A DNA stretch of 64,000 bases from the NCBI GenBank assembly GCA_027257055.1, contig JAPVLO010000182.1:2232001-2296000 (forward strand), given 5' to 3'. How positions within the stretch are numbered: the first letter of the stretch is position 1; each line of letters starts with the position of its first letter. The position numbers were made by a program, and so were the translations under genes. Below the pieces are notes generated by a model. It saw only the letters and a list, made by a program, of their open reading frames with translations. It ran no database searches and was not told where the DNA came from. Of this stretch, positions 55,309 to 64,000 are shown one piece after another. The DNA is from Cephalopachus bancanus. Its lineage: Eukaryota > Chordata > Mammalia > Primates > Tarsiidae.

Positions 55309-56186
55309 TTGACAACTGAACTTGGGTTTGAACTGTGCAGGTTTTTTCCATAAATATACTGGAAGACTTTTTGGAGGTCTGAAACAATTTGAGAAGTCAC
55401 AAACCACATAACCTAAAAATACTGAAAATTTTCAGAAAAAGTGAGGTATGTCATGAATACATAAACTACATATTTTACTGTTATAAACTACACGAAAAGC
55501 TATTATTTAAAACACCAAAATCTGCAGACTATGCACGGCACCAGTCACAGATGAGAGATGCAAACATAAAGATGCAGCATTCAATCCTAACTGCGTAAAA
55601 CTAGCTATACTACATGCTGTACTACTGTAATAACCTCACAGCCACCTTCTGTTGCTATTGTGGCGAGCTCAAGTGTTTTGAGTGTCCACTTAAAATGTCA
55701 CGTGATGCTAGCCATCCTCTCTCCAGTAAAGTACATATCACAGTCAAAAGGGATCCCCTGGGGTTCTTGCGTGCATTTCACTGTGTTTAGGACGACACTG
55801 TCAACCCTGAATAACACGATGGGACCCATACGACGCGCCACCAGTGAAGCAGAGAAAAGTCACATTACAGGAAAAAGCTGAGTGCTCAATGTATACTACA
55901 GACTGAGGTCTGCAGCTGTGGCTCTGGTCGTTCCAGACAAACTCGCAGCATGGATACATGCTGTACACTACTGTAAATGTACTTTCTCTTATGAGTTTAC
56001 TAACATTTTTTCCCCTAGCTTACTTTTTGTTAAGAATATATCATATAATACATATAACATACAAAATATGTGTAAATTGACTGTTTATGTCATTGGGAGG
56101 CTTCTAGGCAACAGGCTTAACTTTTGGGGGTGTCAAGAGCGGGTGTGGCTAGTGCCCTTAAATCCCATGTTGTTCAAGGGTCAACT
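55309..56186. mobile_element. Tigger2-like DNA transposon, internally deleted
   Basis: Left end cagttgacaactgaacttgg followed by gtttgaactgtgcagg, right end tgttcaagggtcaactg: the Tigger2 inverted repeat with its TA-side flank (tata) intact on the right. About 880 bases, far shorter than an autonomous Tigger of ~2.7 kb. No pogo transposase frame remains. Confidence 0.8.
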
Positions 56187-56284
56187 GTATATATAATTAC
56201 AGCTACAGACAGAGTGTATTAATTACTCAGAAGACCACCCTATCTGAATATCTTCGCCTGACTACTCTTTAACTAGAAATAACT

Positions 56285-56290
56285 TTTATT
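56285..56290 (-). terminator. WDR3: WDR3 polyadenylation signal (candidate)
   Basis: AATAAA on the - strand (tttatt on +), about 560 bases after the WDR3 stop. It is the only clear hexamer between the stop and the Tigger element. Confidence 0.6.
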
Positions 56291-56850
56291 CAGAAAAGTA
56301 TAAATAGTTAGCAATTAGGATCTTCTTATATACAGATGTAACAACAGTCTGCAAGAGGTTAAGTTTAAGAAGTCTGTTCTAGATCATTTTAAAGGCCTTT
56401 TTTAAGCTCCAGAAGTCCATTAACACCGAATTTATGGAGAGGGCAATCAATCATTCACTGATTATCTCTTAGGTGGTAAAACCTAAAATAAAGTGACAAA
56501 TCACACAACAGATCATCTATCAGAATTATAAAAAACTTTTGAAATGTTCATTTCAACTCTAGTAAAACAAATACCTCATTTAAAAATTTTTTGCTGGAAT
56601 ATAAGGGGAATAACTCCGGTAGGGATCATACTCTGAGAACACAAGGATTTTTAAATTACTTGTGCTATTTAGGACCAAGAAACAGAGCCAGCCCATAATC
56701 CCACATTCGAACGCCCTCAGACAAAGCTTGGAATCATCTTCTGCAACACGATCTTCTGTTTGGTATTTTTAAGATGATGCCAACTCTACTGCTACTTAGT
56801 TTAGAAGTCCTTTTAAGGAAAGAGTGAAAAAAAGCAACCACATTTCAGTT
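56291..56850 (-). other. WDR3: WDR3 3'UTR (inferred)
   Basis: Sequence between the stop codon and the candidate poly(A) signal. No repeat recognised. Confidence 0.55.
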
Positions 56851-57006
56851 CTAAGTCAATGTCAAAATTAGCTTCTCCCGCTTTTTCCTCTTCCTTTTCT
56901 TCTCTTCCAAGTGACTAGTAGCATCAGCAAAAAACATAACTTCACTTTTTGCCTCGCATTCTCTCTTGAGATAATCAAGACCTGCCATATTGAAGCCGAT
57001 AACATC
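56851..57006 (-). CDS. WDR3: WDR3 terminal exon
   Basis: Acceptor cctctccag. Reads DVIGFNMAGLDYLKRECEAK, then a Lys/Arg-rich tail KKRKRKKREK to LTLT and TAG at 56853-56851. Confidence 0.95.
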   Translation of the reverse strand, partial: DVIGFNMAGLDYLKRECEAKSEVMFFADATSHLEEKKRKRKKREKLILTLT

Positions 57007-60000
57007 CTGGAGAGGAATACAAGAAAGGTTAAATAAACTTCCTCCCACTTCAATTCATTATAGCAGAATATGTGAGTCAGGGAACCAAACATTTCTCCTT
57101 TCCTTGCTAAGGACTTCTGTTTGGTTTTTTCCCTATTCCAATTCCAACAAAAACTATCTCAGATGTGGATTTATGGCTGGTCAGTATTGATAAAGACAAA
57201 GCACAGCATGCGGTGCTACTTCTAAGGAACACATTCACTAGCGTGAGTCCATCTCTTTGCAAAGGCACTTACCCGGACTTGGCTGACTTTTGAAATAGTT
57301 GTTTCCTTTAATTTTTCTATCACTGGAATAAGCATTTGATTGCTAGTGATCTGTCCAAAGTGAATCCTAACAGAAACACAAAACAAAGCCAGGTTGTAAA
57401 GAGACGTCCTGGCCATACTTATCCCTTCTAGAAGAGACACAATATCAAAACAACAACAAAGTACAGACTCACGTCACCATAACATGGCAGCATAGAAAAG
57501 CTTCTAGTAAAGCATTCAGTTCAGTTTGATGAAATCTACTATTCAGCCAGTTTGATGAAATCTTAAAGGTAACTACTTACCCAGCAAATGTGCCTTGTGG
57601 CCAGATTCTGAAAATGGCATTTTATGGAAAGCTCAAAGACAGAATGAAACATCTAAGAAATGCTAACTCAACAAAGATTTATTACTATCTCTAATAAAGC
57701 CACAGCAAAAAAGAGTCATTGATCAGAGTCCAACTCTGACCTAGAGTAGCAAGATATCCTTGATGACCCCTGCCATTATCTACCTGTTAGATACCATCTA
57801 CAATCCTCTGATACACTATAAGTATCAGTGTTTCTCAGAGAGCCAGTGACCCTGATTCAACAGCACGTATACCATCACAGCAAAAAGTTATTAGTAATAA
57901 TGTTAAATATATCCTCGCTACTTGCCCAAAATTATGAATATGGCAACAGAATAGTAAATATATTATTATTATTCTCTTGCTACTATCCTGATGGAATATA
58001 AGGAATGGTTAAAAAATCACAAAATCAGGCCAATCCACCAAATATCTATCCAGTCAGTTCACTATTTGGCACTGGCTGACCAGCTTTTGCCTTCATAACA
58101 GTGTTTTAAGGAATGTTCGATTCATTTCTGACCCTGTTAGGCTGTAACAACTTGAGAGTGAGGGTCAGAGAGTAGGAAGACAAGACTATATTCTTAAGCC
58201 TTTGTACATATAGTCTTCTCAATCACATATTCATGAGGACGTCTTCACATTTAAGAACGCAGCCTAACGAACACATTCCTGTTATGTTCCTTAGGTTACC
58301 TCTACATACAATGTGCCCTTGTTTTCCATATGCACCTGTAGAGAACTGGAGAAATAAACTGACTCCCTTAAAATGTTGCTACAAGGACAAAATAAAACCA
58401 GTTAGCTTAAACTAAACAGTTTAAAAGATACAACAAATGAGGCAAACTGGCATTTAGTAACTGATTTTCAGCTAACAAACTAGAACCAGAGCTACTTACT
58501 ATCTTAAACTGCAATGAGGAGGCCTTTGACTGAGTAAGCCATTTCTGGGCAATGTGCCACACCATTACATACAACCAGAGAGAGGAGTCATCACTGCTCT
58601 GGCTCTAAAGGCAAGAGTGATTCCAAAGGATAAGAGAGGGTTTCTGTCAGACAGCACTGAAAGTCAGTCTCTGAAGCGGAAACACAAGATTTCTTAATCC
58701 CAAGCTCTGACAGCTTCATTTAAGGCACTACTGCAGCAGTTGCGCTGAGTAGATAGAGTATTATTTGAAAAAGGATGTTACCTGAGGAGAAAAAAGAGGC
58801 ATCTGCATAGAAGTTCAACGTCAGAGCCCAGTTGAATGAATTCGTTAAGGAGTTTTAGAATATCCGGGACATAAGAAAAAGGTAGCACAAGTAAAGATTC
58901 TTCCAGCTCACTGAAGAAGAAGCAAAAATATTAAAAATGGTCACATTTCTTAACATGGTCTATTTTTAAATCTTTTCCTTTATTATTTTTTTCTAGTGAT
59001 AACATTTTAATCTATTTGGAATGCATTTTGGTTCATAGCACGGTGGGAAAAATTTAACTCCCCCCGCCAGATAAAAAATTTCTTCAAAGCCTTTTGAGAA
59101 ATATTCCATCTTAATATGACATCTCTTTTACCATACATTACACAAATCCTACACTTGTTTTAATTTTACTAATTGTATAGCTCTTTATTCTAGACCAGCT
59201 CTATCTAAAACTAGCTCAAGCATCATATTTCATCAGTTCCGGTTAGAAATCCTAAGAGGATTTCAATGGGGAAGCACAGATCTATTCATTAGTTTAAGAA
59301 AAACTAGCTCTTTAAAACACAGAATCTTCCCATCTTGGAATGTCATACTGTCACTCCATTAATCAATTTTCTTTCTCTAGCAATGTTTCCTTGTCATCCT
59401 CAGACAGGTCTTGTTTATTTCTTAAAAGGAATATACTATTTAGATATTGTGATTTATTATGACAATGATAATCTACAGTAGGTCAAACTCATAAATAAAA
59501 AGATAAATCACAAATAATGTAACAGTATACTAAAAATTTTTTATTCTTAAAGAACAAAGAAATTAAGGAGCAAAAAGATAATAACTAAAATTTCACAAGA
59601 AAAAAATGCAAAGGTCAATAAACATGCTAAAATGTTGACTTCATTAATAATCAAAAGAAATGAAAATAATACAATATCACCTTCTGCTTCTCAAGCTGGC
59701 AAGAAATTTAAAGCCAGGTAAAAATTAGTACCAGCACTCTGCAAAGTAACCTGGCAATATGAACCTTTAACTAGCTCATGGCTGGGTGGGGTGGCTCACA
59801 CTTATAATCCCAACATTTTGGGAGGCTGAGGTGCAAGATTGCTTGAGCCCAATATCTAAATAGTATATTCCTTATAAGAAATAAACAGGAAGCCGGGCTC
59901 GGTGGCTCAGCCTGTAATCCCACGCCTTTGGGAGGCTGAGGTGAATGGATTGCCTGAGCCCGCGGGTTCGAGACCCGCCTGGGCAGCGAGACCTCATCTC

Positions 60001-63000
60001 TACAATAAATCAAAAAATCAGCCGGGCATGGTAGTGCATGCCTGTAATTCTGGCTACTTGGAAGGCTGAGGCGGAAGGATCGCCGGAGCCCAGCAGGTCG
60101 AGGCTGCGGTGGCCGGAAGCGGCCACTGCACTCCAGTCTGGGCGACAGAGTGAGACTCCAACTCAAAAAAAAAAAAAAGAAATAAACAGGAGTTGGAGGA
60201 GTTGGAGACCAGCCTGGGCAATACAGCAAGACCCTACCTCTACAAAAAAAATCAAAAAGTTATCTGGGCATAGTGGCGCGTACCTGTAGTCCTAGCTATT
60301 TGGGGGTTGAAGTGGAAGATCACCTGAGTCCAGGAGGTCAAGGCTGCAGTGAGCTGTGAGTGTGCCACTGCACTCCGGCCTGGGCGACAAAGTGAAACTT
60401 CAACTCAAAAATAATGAATAAATAAATAAATAGCTCGTGCCCAAGGATCAGTTATTAGGTTGCTAAGACTCTTAAGAAAAATAATCAGTAATGGTAAAAA
60501 TTTACGTGTAATAGTGCTCACTGAAGCATTATTGATAATAGCAAAAAATAAGAAACAAATGCAACATCCAATAGTAATTACTTGTACAATGAATGAAGTA
60601 TGTATTTTTGAAGAATATTAAGAATAAGCAAGTCAGGAAATATGTAAAAAAAAATATCAAACTTTTAATGATTCCAATTTTGTATGTACTCAGAAAATAA
60701 GCCAAAGGAAATATTTAGCAATTTAACAGCTGGTACTTCTGACTGAATTATATATTACTTAATTACCCACAATACAAATTCTTACCCTTCATCTGTCTTT
60801 GAAAGCATCTCCCTTAATACTTTAAGAGGAGCCTAATTCTAGCACTTCACAAAGAACATTACAATAAATTATTTTCCATCTAAACTTTGATATAGTGGAA
60901 CCTCTAAGAAGAGAGCCATCAAGTATAATTTCCATTTCCTGTTCATGTGAGTATCTGACAAAACATTGTCAGCTGCTAGACGGCAGCACCGGCCCACTAG
61001 ACTCACCTTGACTTGATCCCTTTGAAAATCTCTAGCACATAAGCTGAAGGCTACAAAGAAAGGAGAACACTATCAGTGACACTCGTGGTTGGTTTCTAAC
61101 CCTCTAATTTTCATCAGCTACCAAACAGGGACCCAGCTCTCTCACTTTGGAAAAAGTGTTCTAAAACGGCACAATCTGCATGGGCTCAGAGTTAGCCATA
61201 TTTGGGTCCACAATCAAGCTCTACTACCCCTTACCAACTATGTTACCTTATAAGTCAGGCTAGTTTCCTTATCTATTAATGAAAATATGATGACTCATAT
61301 ATGATTATTGTGATGAATGAGACATGCAAATAAAATGCTAAGTAATTATAGATCACTAGATAAACATACATCCTCTCCCAGCCTTCATCTTATCTGACTG
61401 ATTTATGTCAACCTTTCCTCCAAAAGCTCACTCTACAGTTCACTTAGATAAATAGAATCTTCACAGAGCTCCGGACACTGAACATAAATAAGCTCCAGAA
61501 AACAGAAGAATGCCAGTCTAATCCAACCAAAAAGTCTGGCTTGGGAAGTTACCCTAAAGCGATCCTTTTGAAATACAAAATATACTAGAGGATGGCAAGA
61601 TTTGAAAGAGATTTTTAAGGACAATTCCTAATGCTTCCATCCCCAAAACACGCCTCTTCACTTCCTCTCGTTTCTGGAAGTAACCTTGGAATAACCAAGT
61701 GAAAATTGTTAGACATTCTACTCACTGAGATATTGCCATAAGCCATAAGGACAGGGTTGACGGGAAGAGGAACCTATGAAAAAATTATTAAATCAAGTCA
61801 TTACAAAAATGAGAGTTTGATAGTCACAGACAGGGTAGTAGCAGTACTTGATAATTTTGAAAAGAAAAAAGGACCCTAAAAAACTGAAAGAGTATAAAAG
61901 GCTTATCAAGTCTTTTCATTTTTATCGTATTTAAGAATGGGTTTAGACAACGCATTTTATCATAAATCTGAAATGGTTACCCTGCCCCCCAAACCAAAGT
62001 GGGAGCATGAGTTTCTGGTCAGTACAATAATCACCTCAAACTATAATTTCCTAACCTTCCCTTTTTATTAAGACCAAATTTCCAACCTCTCATAGTTCCT
62101 CACTTTCTTCTGAATTAGAAAGTCTATTGCTCAGCCGGGCTCAGTGGCTCAGCCTGTAATCCTGTGCCTTTGGGAGGCTGAGGTGAGTGGATTGCCTGAG
62201 CCCGCGGGTTCGAGACCCACCTGGGCAGCGAGACCTCATCTCCACAATAAAATCAAAAAATTAACCGGGCGTGGTAGTGCGCGCCTGTAATTCCGGCTAC
62301 TCGGAAGGCTGAGGCGAAAGGATCGCCGGAGCCCAGCAGGTCAAGGCTGCGGTGGCCGGGAGCGGCCACTGCACTCCAGTCTGGGCGACAGAGTGAGACT
62401 CCAACTCAAAAAAAAAAAAAAAAAAAAATTAAAAAAAAGAAAGTCTGTTGCATTTATCTCATATCCTAATCTTAGTTAATGAAATCCTGAAGCAATAACT
62501 TTCTTCTTAAGAATTCTCTCTATTGGTAAATATTTCCCAAAGTGTAACTTGATGTACTATGTACCTCTTTCCCTGCAGCTTTACAAATGGCTTTGTGTTC
62601 TTTCATTTTTGCAGTTTCTTCTCGATATAGCTCAATAGCTTCCATGATCCTCTCAGCCTACACAGATGATGACAAGGAAAGAAATCATTACCACATACTC
62701 CATCACACCACGATACTGAAACTGGGAGGCATCATGAGGAATTTACCAAACAAAATAGCTTGAATCGGTTTAATAAAGATGTGCCATAGGCCAAATGGCA
62801 CTTAAAGGCATCTTTGATTTTGTTTATTTTTTTTTTTTAATTTACAGGAAGAAGACAAAGTGTCATGGATTCAGGTGAAACCTTATCTACTACACAGCTG
62901 GAGTAGGGCAGTCCCCAAGAACACCTGAAAGGTGTTCAGAAGAAGATTAAGCTTTCTTTTCCAAAAACCAAGCATGCACTGATCAAACAGATTCAGGGCT

Positions 63001-63236
63001 ACTTCTGTCCTTGTTACAAGGGGGGAAAAAAACAGAGATTATGATTTCCATCTTTAAATTTCATCAACTTTTTGCCACAAAAGGGCTATTTTGTTGATAC
63101 AGAATAAAACTTTTACTAAAGAGTTAAGATCCTTTGAAGAAATGAGATATCACATTCTGTATCAACTTACTGCTTTGACTGTTTCAATAGTTTTCCTTCC
63201 AGTAAAATAGCTGTCACCTTGAGTCTCCCCTGGAAC
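56851..63236 (-). CDS. WDR3: WDR3, C-terminal part (7 coding exons)
   Basis: WDR3 is the animal homologue of yeast Utp12/Dip2, a nucleolar WD-repeat component of the UTP-B module of the small-subunit processome, acting in 18S rRNA maturation. Exons from 5' to 3': 63236-63171, 62657-62565, 61773-61726, 61050-61007, 58910-58782, 57366-57273, 57006-56851. They join in phase to give about 209 residues: a charged helical stretch, then the Utp12 helical domain (from about PSAYVLEIFKGIKSS to KLKETTISKVSQVR) and a basic KKRKRKKREK tail, typical of nucleolar proteins. The WD40 repeats (human protein 943 residues) lie beyond the right edge. All introns GT-AG. No disablement seen. Convergent with SPAG17, about 3 kb between the 3' ends. 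Confidence 0.94.
57273..57366 (-). CDS. WDR3: WDR3 exon
   Basis: Acceptor tttctgttag, donor gtaagt. Completes Arg and reads IHFGQITSNQMLIPVIEKL, ending KVSQVR in phase 0; Utp12 domain. Confidence 0.95.
57367..58781. other. WDR3 intron, no repeats recognised
   Basis: Contains a perfect 16-base direct repeat, cagtttgatgaaatct, near 57523 and 57548. Nothing else. Confidence 0.45.
58782..58910 (-). CDS. WDR3: WDR3 exon
   Basis: Acceptor cttcttcag, donor gtaaca. Completes Ser and reads ELEESLLVLPFSYVPDIL, then IQLGSDVELLCRCLFFLL: the central helices of the Utp12 domain. Confidence 0.95.
58911..59535. other. WDR3 intron
   Basis: AT-rich. Holds at 59410-59448 the source of the inverted insertion found in the Alu at 59851-59890. 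Confidence 0.5.
59851..59890 (-). repeat. Inverted copy of 59410-59448
   Basis: Matches the reverse complement of 59410-59448 at 37 of 39 bases. Inserted in the old Alu between gcttgagccc and its expected aggagtt continuation. Confidence 0.88.
59892..60176 (+). mobile_element. Alu, lineage-specific, nested in an old Alu
   Basis: The 15-base target duplication aagaaataaacagga is exact at 59876-59890 and 60177-60191; it lies inside the inverted insert. Confidence 0.95.
60645..61006. other. WDR3 intron
   Basis: Includes an exon-like 47-base stretch at 60786-60832 that fails the phase test. Nothing else. Confidence 0.5.
61007..61050 (-). CDS. WDR3: WDR3 mini-exon, 44 bases
   Basis: Acceptor tttctttgtag, donor gtgagt. 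Reads PSAYVLEIFKGIKS and leaves ag, completed to Ser by the t opening exon 58910. Confidence 0.93.
61155..61350 (+). mobile_element. MIR SINE remnant
   Basis: Order gcatgggctcagagttagcc, then ttaccaactatgttacctta and gtttccttatctattaatg. Confidence 0.6.
61351..61725. other. WDR3 intron, nothing recognised
   Basis: No supported feature. Confidence 0.4.
61726..61773 (-). CDS. WDR3: WDR3 mini-exon, 48 bases
   Basis: Acceptor tttttcatag, donor gtgagt. Reads VPLPVNPVLMAYGNIS, in phase on both sides. Confidence 0.94.
61774..62133. other. WDR3 intron, nothing recognised
   Basis: No supported feature before the Alu. Confidence 0.4.
62134..62438 (+). mobile_element. Alu, lineage-specific
   Basis: Full dimer with a long A-rich tail. 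The target duplication agaaagtctattgc/agaaagtctgttgc is near 62117-62130 and 62438-62451 (13 of 14). Confidence 0.94.
62565..62657 (-). CDS. WDR3: WDR3 exon
   Basis: Acceptor catctgtgtag, donor gtacat (weak). Reads AERIMEAIELYREETAKMK, then HKAICKAAGKE, a charged helix; 31 codons. Confidence 0.94.
62658..63170. other. WDR3 intron, nothing recognised
   Basis: Has a T-run near 62827-62838. No supported feature. Confidence 0.4.
63171..63236 (-). CDS. WDR3: WDR3 exon (most 5' in window)
   Basis: Acceptor gtttctggcag, donor gtaagt. Reads VPGETQGDSYFTGRKTIE, then TVKA; 22 codons. Confidence 0.93.
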
Positions 63237-63672
63237 CTGCCAGAAACAAAAAGATCCTTGAACGATACTGTCAACAGGAGTTAAAGAGCCAATAAATTTA
63301 TCTTATAACCATAAAAGAACAGGCACTATTATTTTAAGAAAATGACAACACAGTGTTATCAGCTACCTAGTAAGTTACAGACACTATGCTAAGTATCTTA
63401 TACATATTATCATGAGAACATTCCACGAACATTTAAAGACAATGTCCAATTTCTCAAATCATTTCTGACTTTCATTTTTGTTTTACAGTAAATTAAAAAT
63501 ATTTCCCTAAAGCATCCTTAAAAAGCAAAAAAAGCCAGAATGACAATTATTCAGTACCAGTCAACCACTTGTCCCACAAAGTCAGGATACACAGCTGAAT
63601 TAAAAGGATCACACAGATTCTTTCTCATATTAGCCAGTGATGCCTTCAGCATCTAGCTACAATTCTAATTCC
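63237..63672. other. WDR3 intron
   Basis: 63360-63420 has weak MIR-like character (acactatgctaagtatct). No exon seen. Confidence 0.4.
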
Positions 63673-63673
63673 A

Positions 63674-63948
63674 GGCTCAGCCTGTCATCCCGCGCCTTTG
63701 GGAGGCTGAGGTGAGTGGATTGCCTGAGCCCGAGGGTTAGAGACCCGGCTGGGCAGCGAGACCTCATCTCTACAATAAGTCAAAAAATCAGCCGGGTGTG
63801 GTAGCGCATGCCTGTAATTCCGGCTACTTGGAAGGCTGAGGCAGGAGGATCGCCGGAGCCCAGCAGGTCGAGGCTGCGGAGGCCGGGAGTGGCCACTGCA
63901 CTCCAGTGTGGGCGACAGAGTGAGACTCCGACTCAAAAAAAAAAAAAT
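63674..63948 (+). mobile_element. Alu, lineage-specific, slightly 5'-truncated
   Basis: Starts at ggctcagcctgtcatcccg, missing about the first 15 bases, and ends in an A-run at 63948. A short aattct at both edges may be the target duplication. Confidence 0.92.
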
Positions 63949-64000
63949 TCTTAAAATTACAGTAAACTTCAATAAGATAATTACAGGGCACAATCTCAGT

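Larger units (their letters stand above)
59781..60430 (+). mobile_element. Old Alu, itself interrupted twice
   Basis: Starts gctgggtggggtggctcac; resumes after the interruption with gttggagaccagcctggg to gcgacaaagtgaaac. The target duplication tagctcatg/tagctcgtg is at 59772-59780 and 60431-60439 (8 of 9). It carries a 40-base foreign insert (59851-59890) and a younger Alu (59892-60176). Confidence 0.88.
59540..60640 (+). mobile_element. Old L1M/HAL1-like fragment, split by an Alu
   Basis: Left piece 59540-59780 (gtcaataaacatgctaaaat, gcaaagtaacctggcaat), right piece about 60431-60640 (gtgctcactgaagcattatt, gataatagcaaaaaa). L1-class order; the class call is moderate. Confidence 0.55.

Noticed and set aside
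60786..60832. A 47-base exon-like stretch on the - strand in WDR3 with an AG before it and gtaaga after it
   Set aside because: The upstream exon 61007-61050 leaves two bases, which join the t of exon 58910 to give Ser and keep the known KSSELEE order. Including the 47-mer would shift the frame into an early stop.

Overview
The window is nuclear DNA from a primate, most likely a strepsirrhine and probably a lemuriform. It holds spliced genes with GT-AG introns, dimeric 7SL-derived Alu elements, primate L1, MIR, L2, MaLR, MER5, Tigger and mariner remnants. About ten of the Alus belong to one recognisable lineage (left arm with ggctcggtggctcagcctg, then a gcgcctttggg block), which differs from the AluJ/S/Y forms of anthropoids. 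Their target-site duplications (TSDs) are intact or nearly so. The species call rests on remembered Alu lineages and was not searched.

Two protein genes lie tail to tail. On the + strand, 19 exons (9625-53327) read without a break into 795 residues that I recognise as the C-terminal part of SPAG17, the central-apparatus protein related to Chlamydomonas PF6. Exon phases are compatible across all 18 introns. On the - strand, seven exons (63236 down to 56851) encode the last ~209 residues of WDR3, the Utp12/Dip2 homologue of the small-subunit processome, including its Utp12 domain. The 5' parts of both genes lie outside the window. The convergent SPAG17/WDR3 arrangement agrees with the human 1p12 order as I remember it.

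Layout: 1-9600 is upstream SPAG17 intron dominated by one full-length antisense L1 (615-7992) with a CpG-rich 5'UTR, followed by a diverged direct repeat. 9625-20567 holds seven SPAG17 exons among old L1, L3/CR1-like, L2 and MIR remnants. 21166-26117 is a 5'-inverted (twin-primed) L1 carrying two Alus and a further L1. 26453-35838 holds seven short exons. 35839-44182 is a long repeat-rich intron. 44183-50799 carries the ASH/PapD-like C-terminal domain. 50800-53187 is an apparent U12-type AT-AC intron before the terminal exon. 53345-56284 is the intergenic stretch with a mariner, an old Alu and a Tigger2-like element. 56285-64000 is WDR3.

I found no undescribed multi-gene system. The best leads are the AT-AC minor-spliceosome intron before the last SPAG17 exon, a 39-base inverted templated insertion inside an old Alu (59851-59890, copied from 59410-59448), the CpG-island-like L1 5'UTR whose antisense side faces SPAG17 exons, the TSD-flanked twin-primed L1, and complementary (CA)n/(TG)n tracts 60 bases apart.
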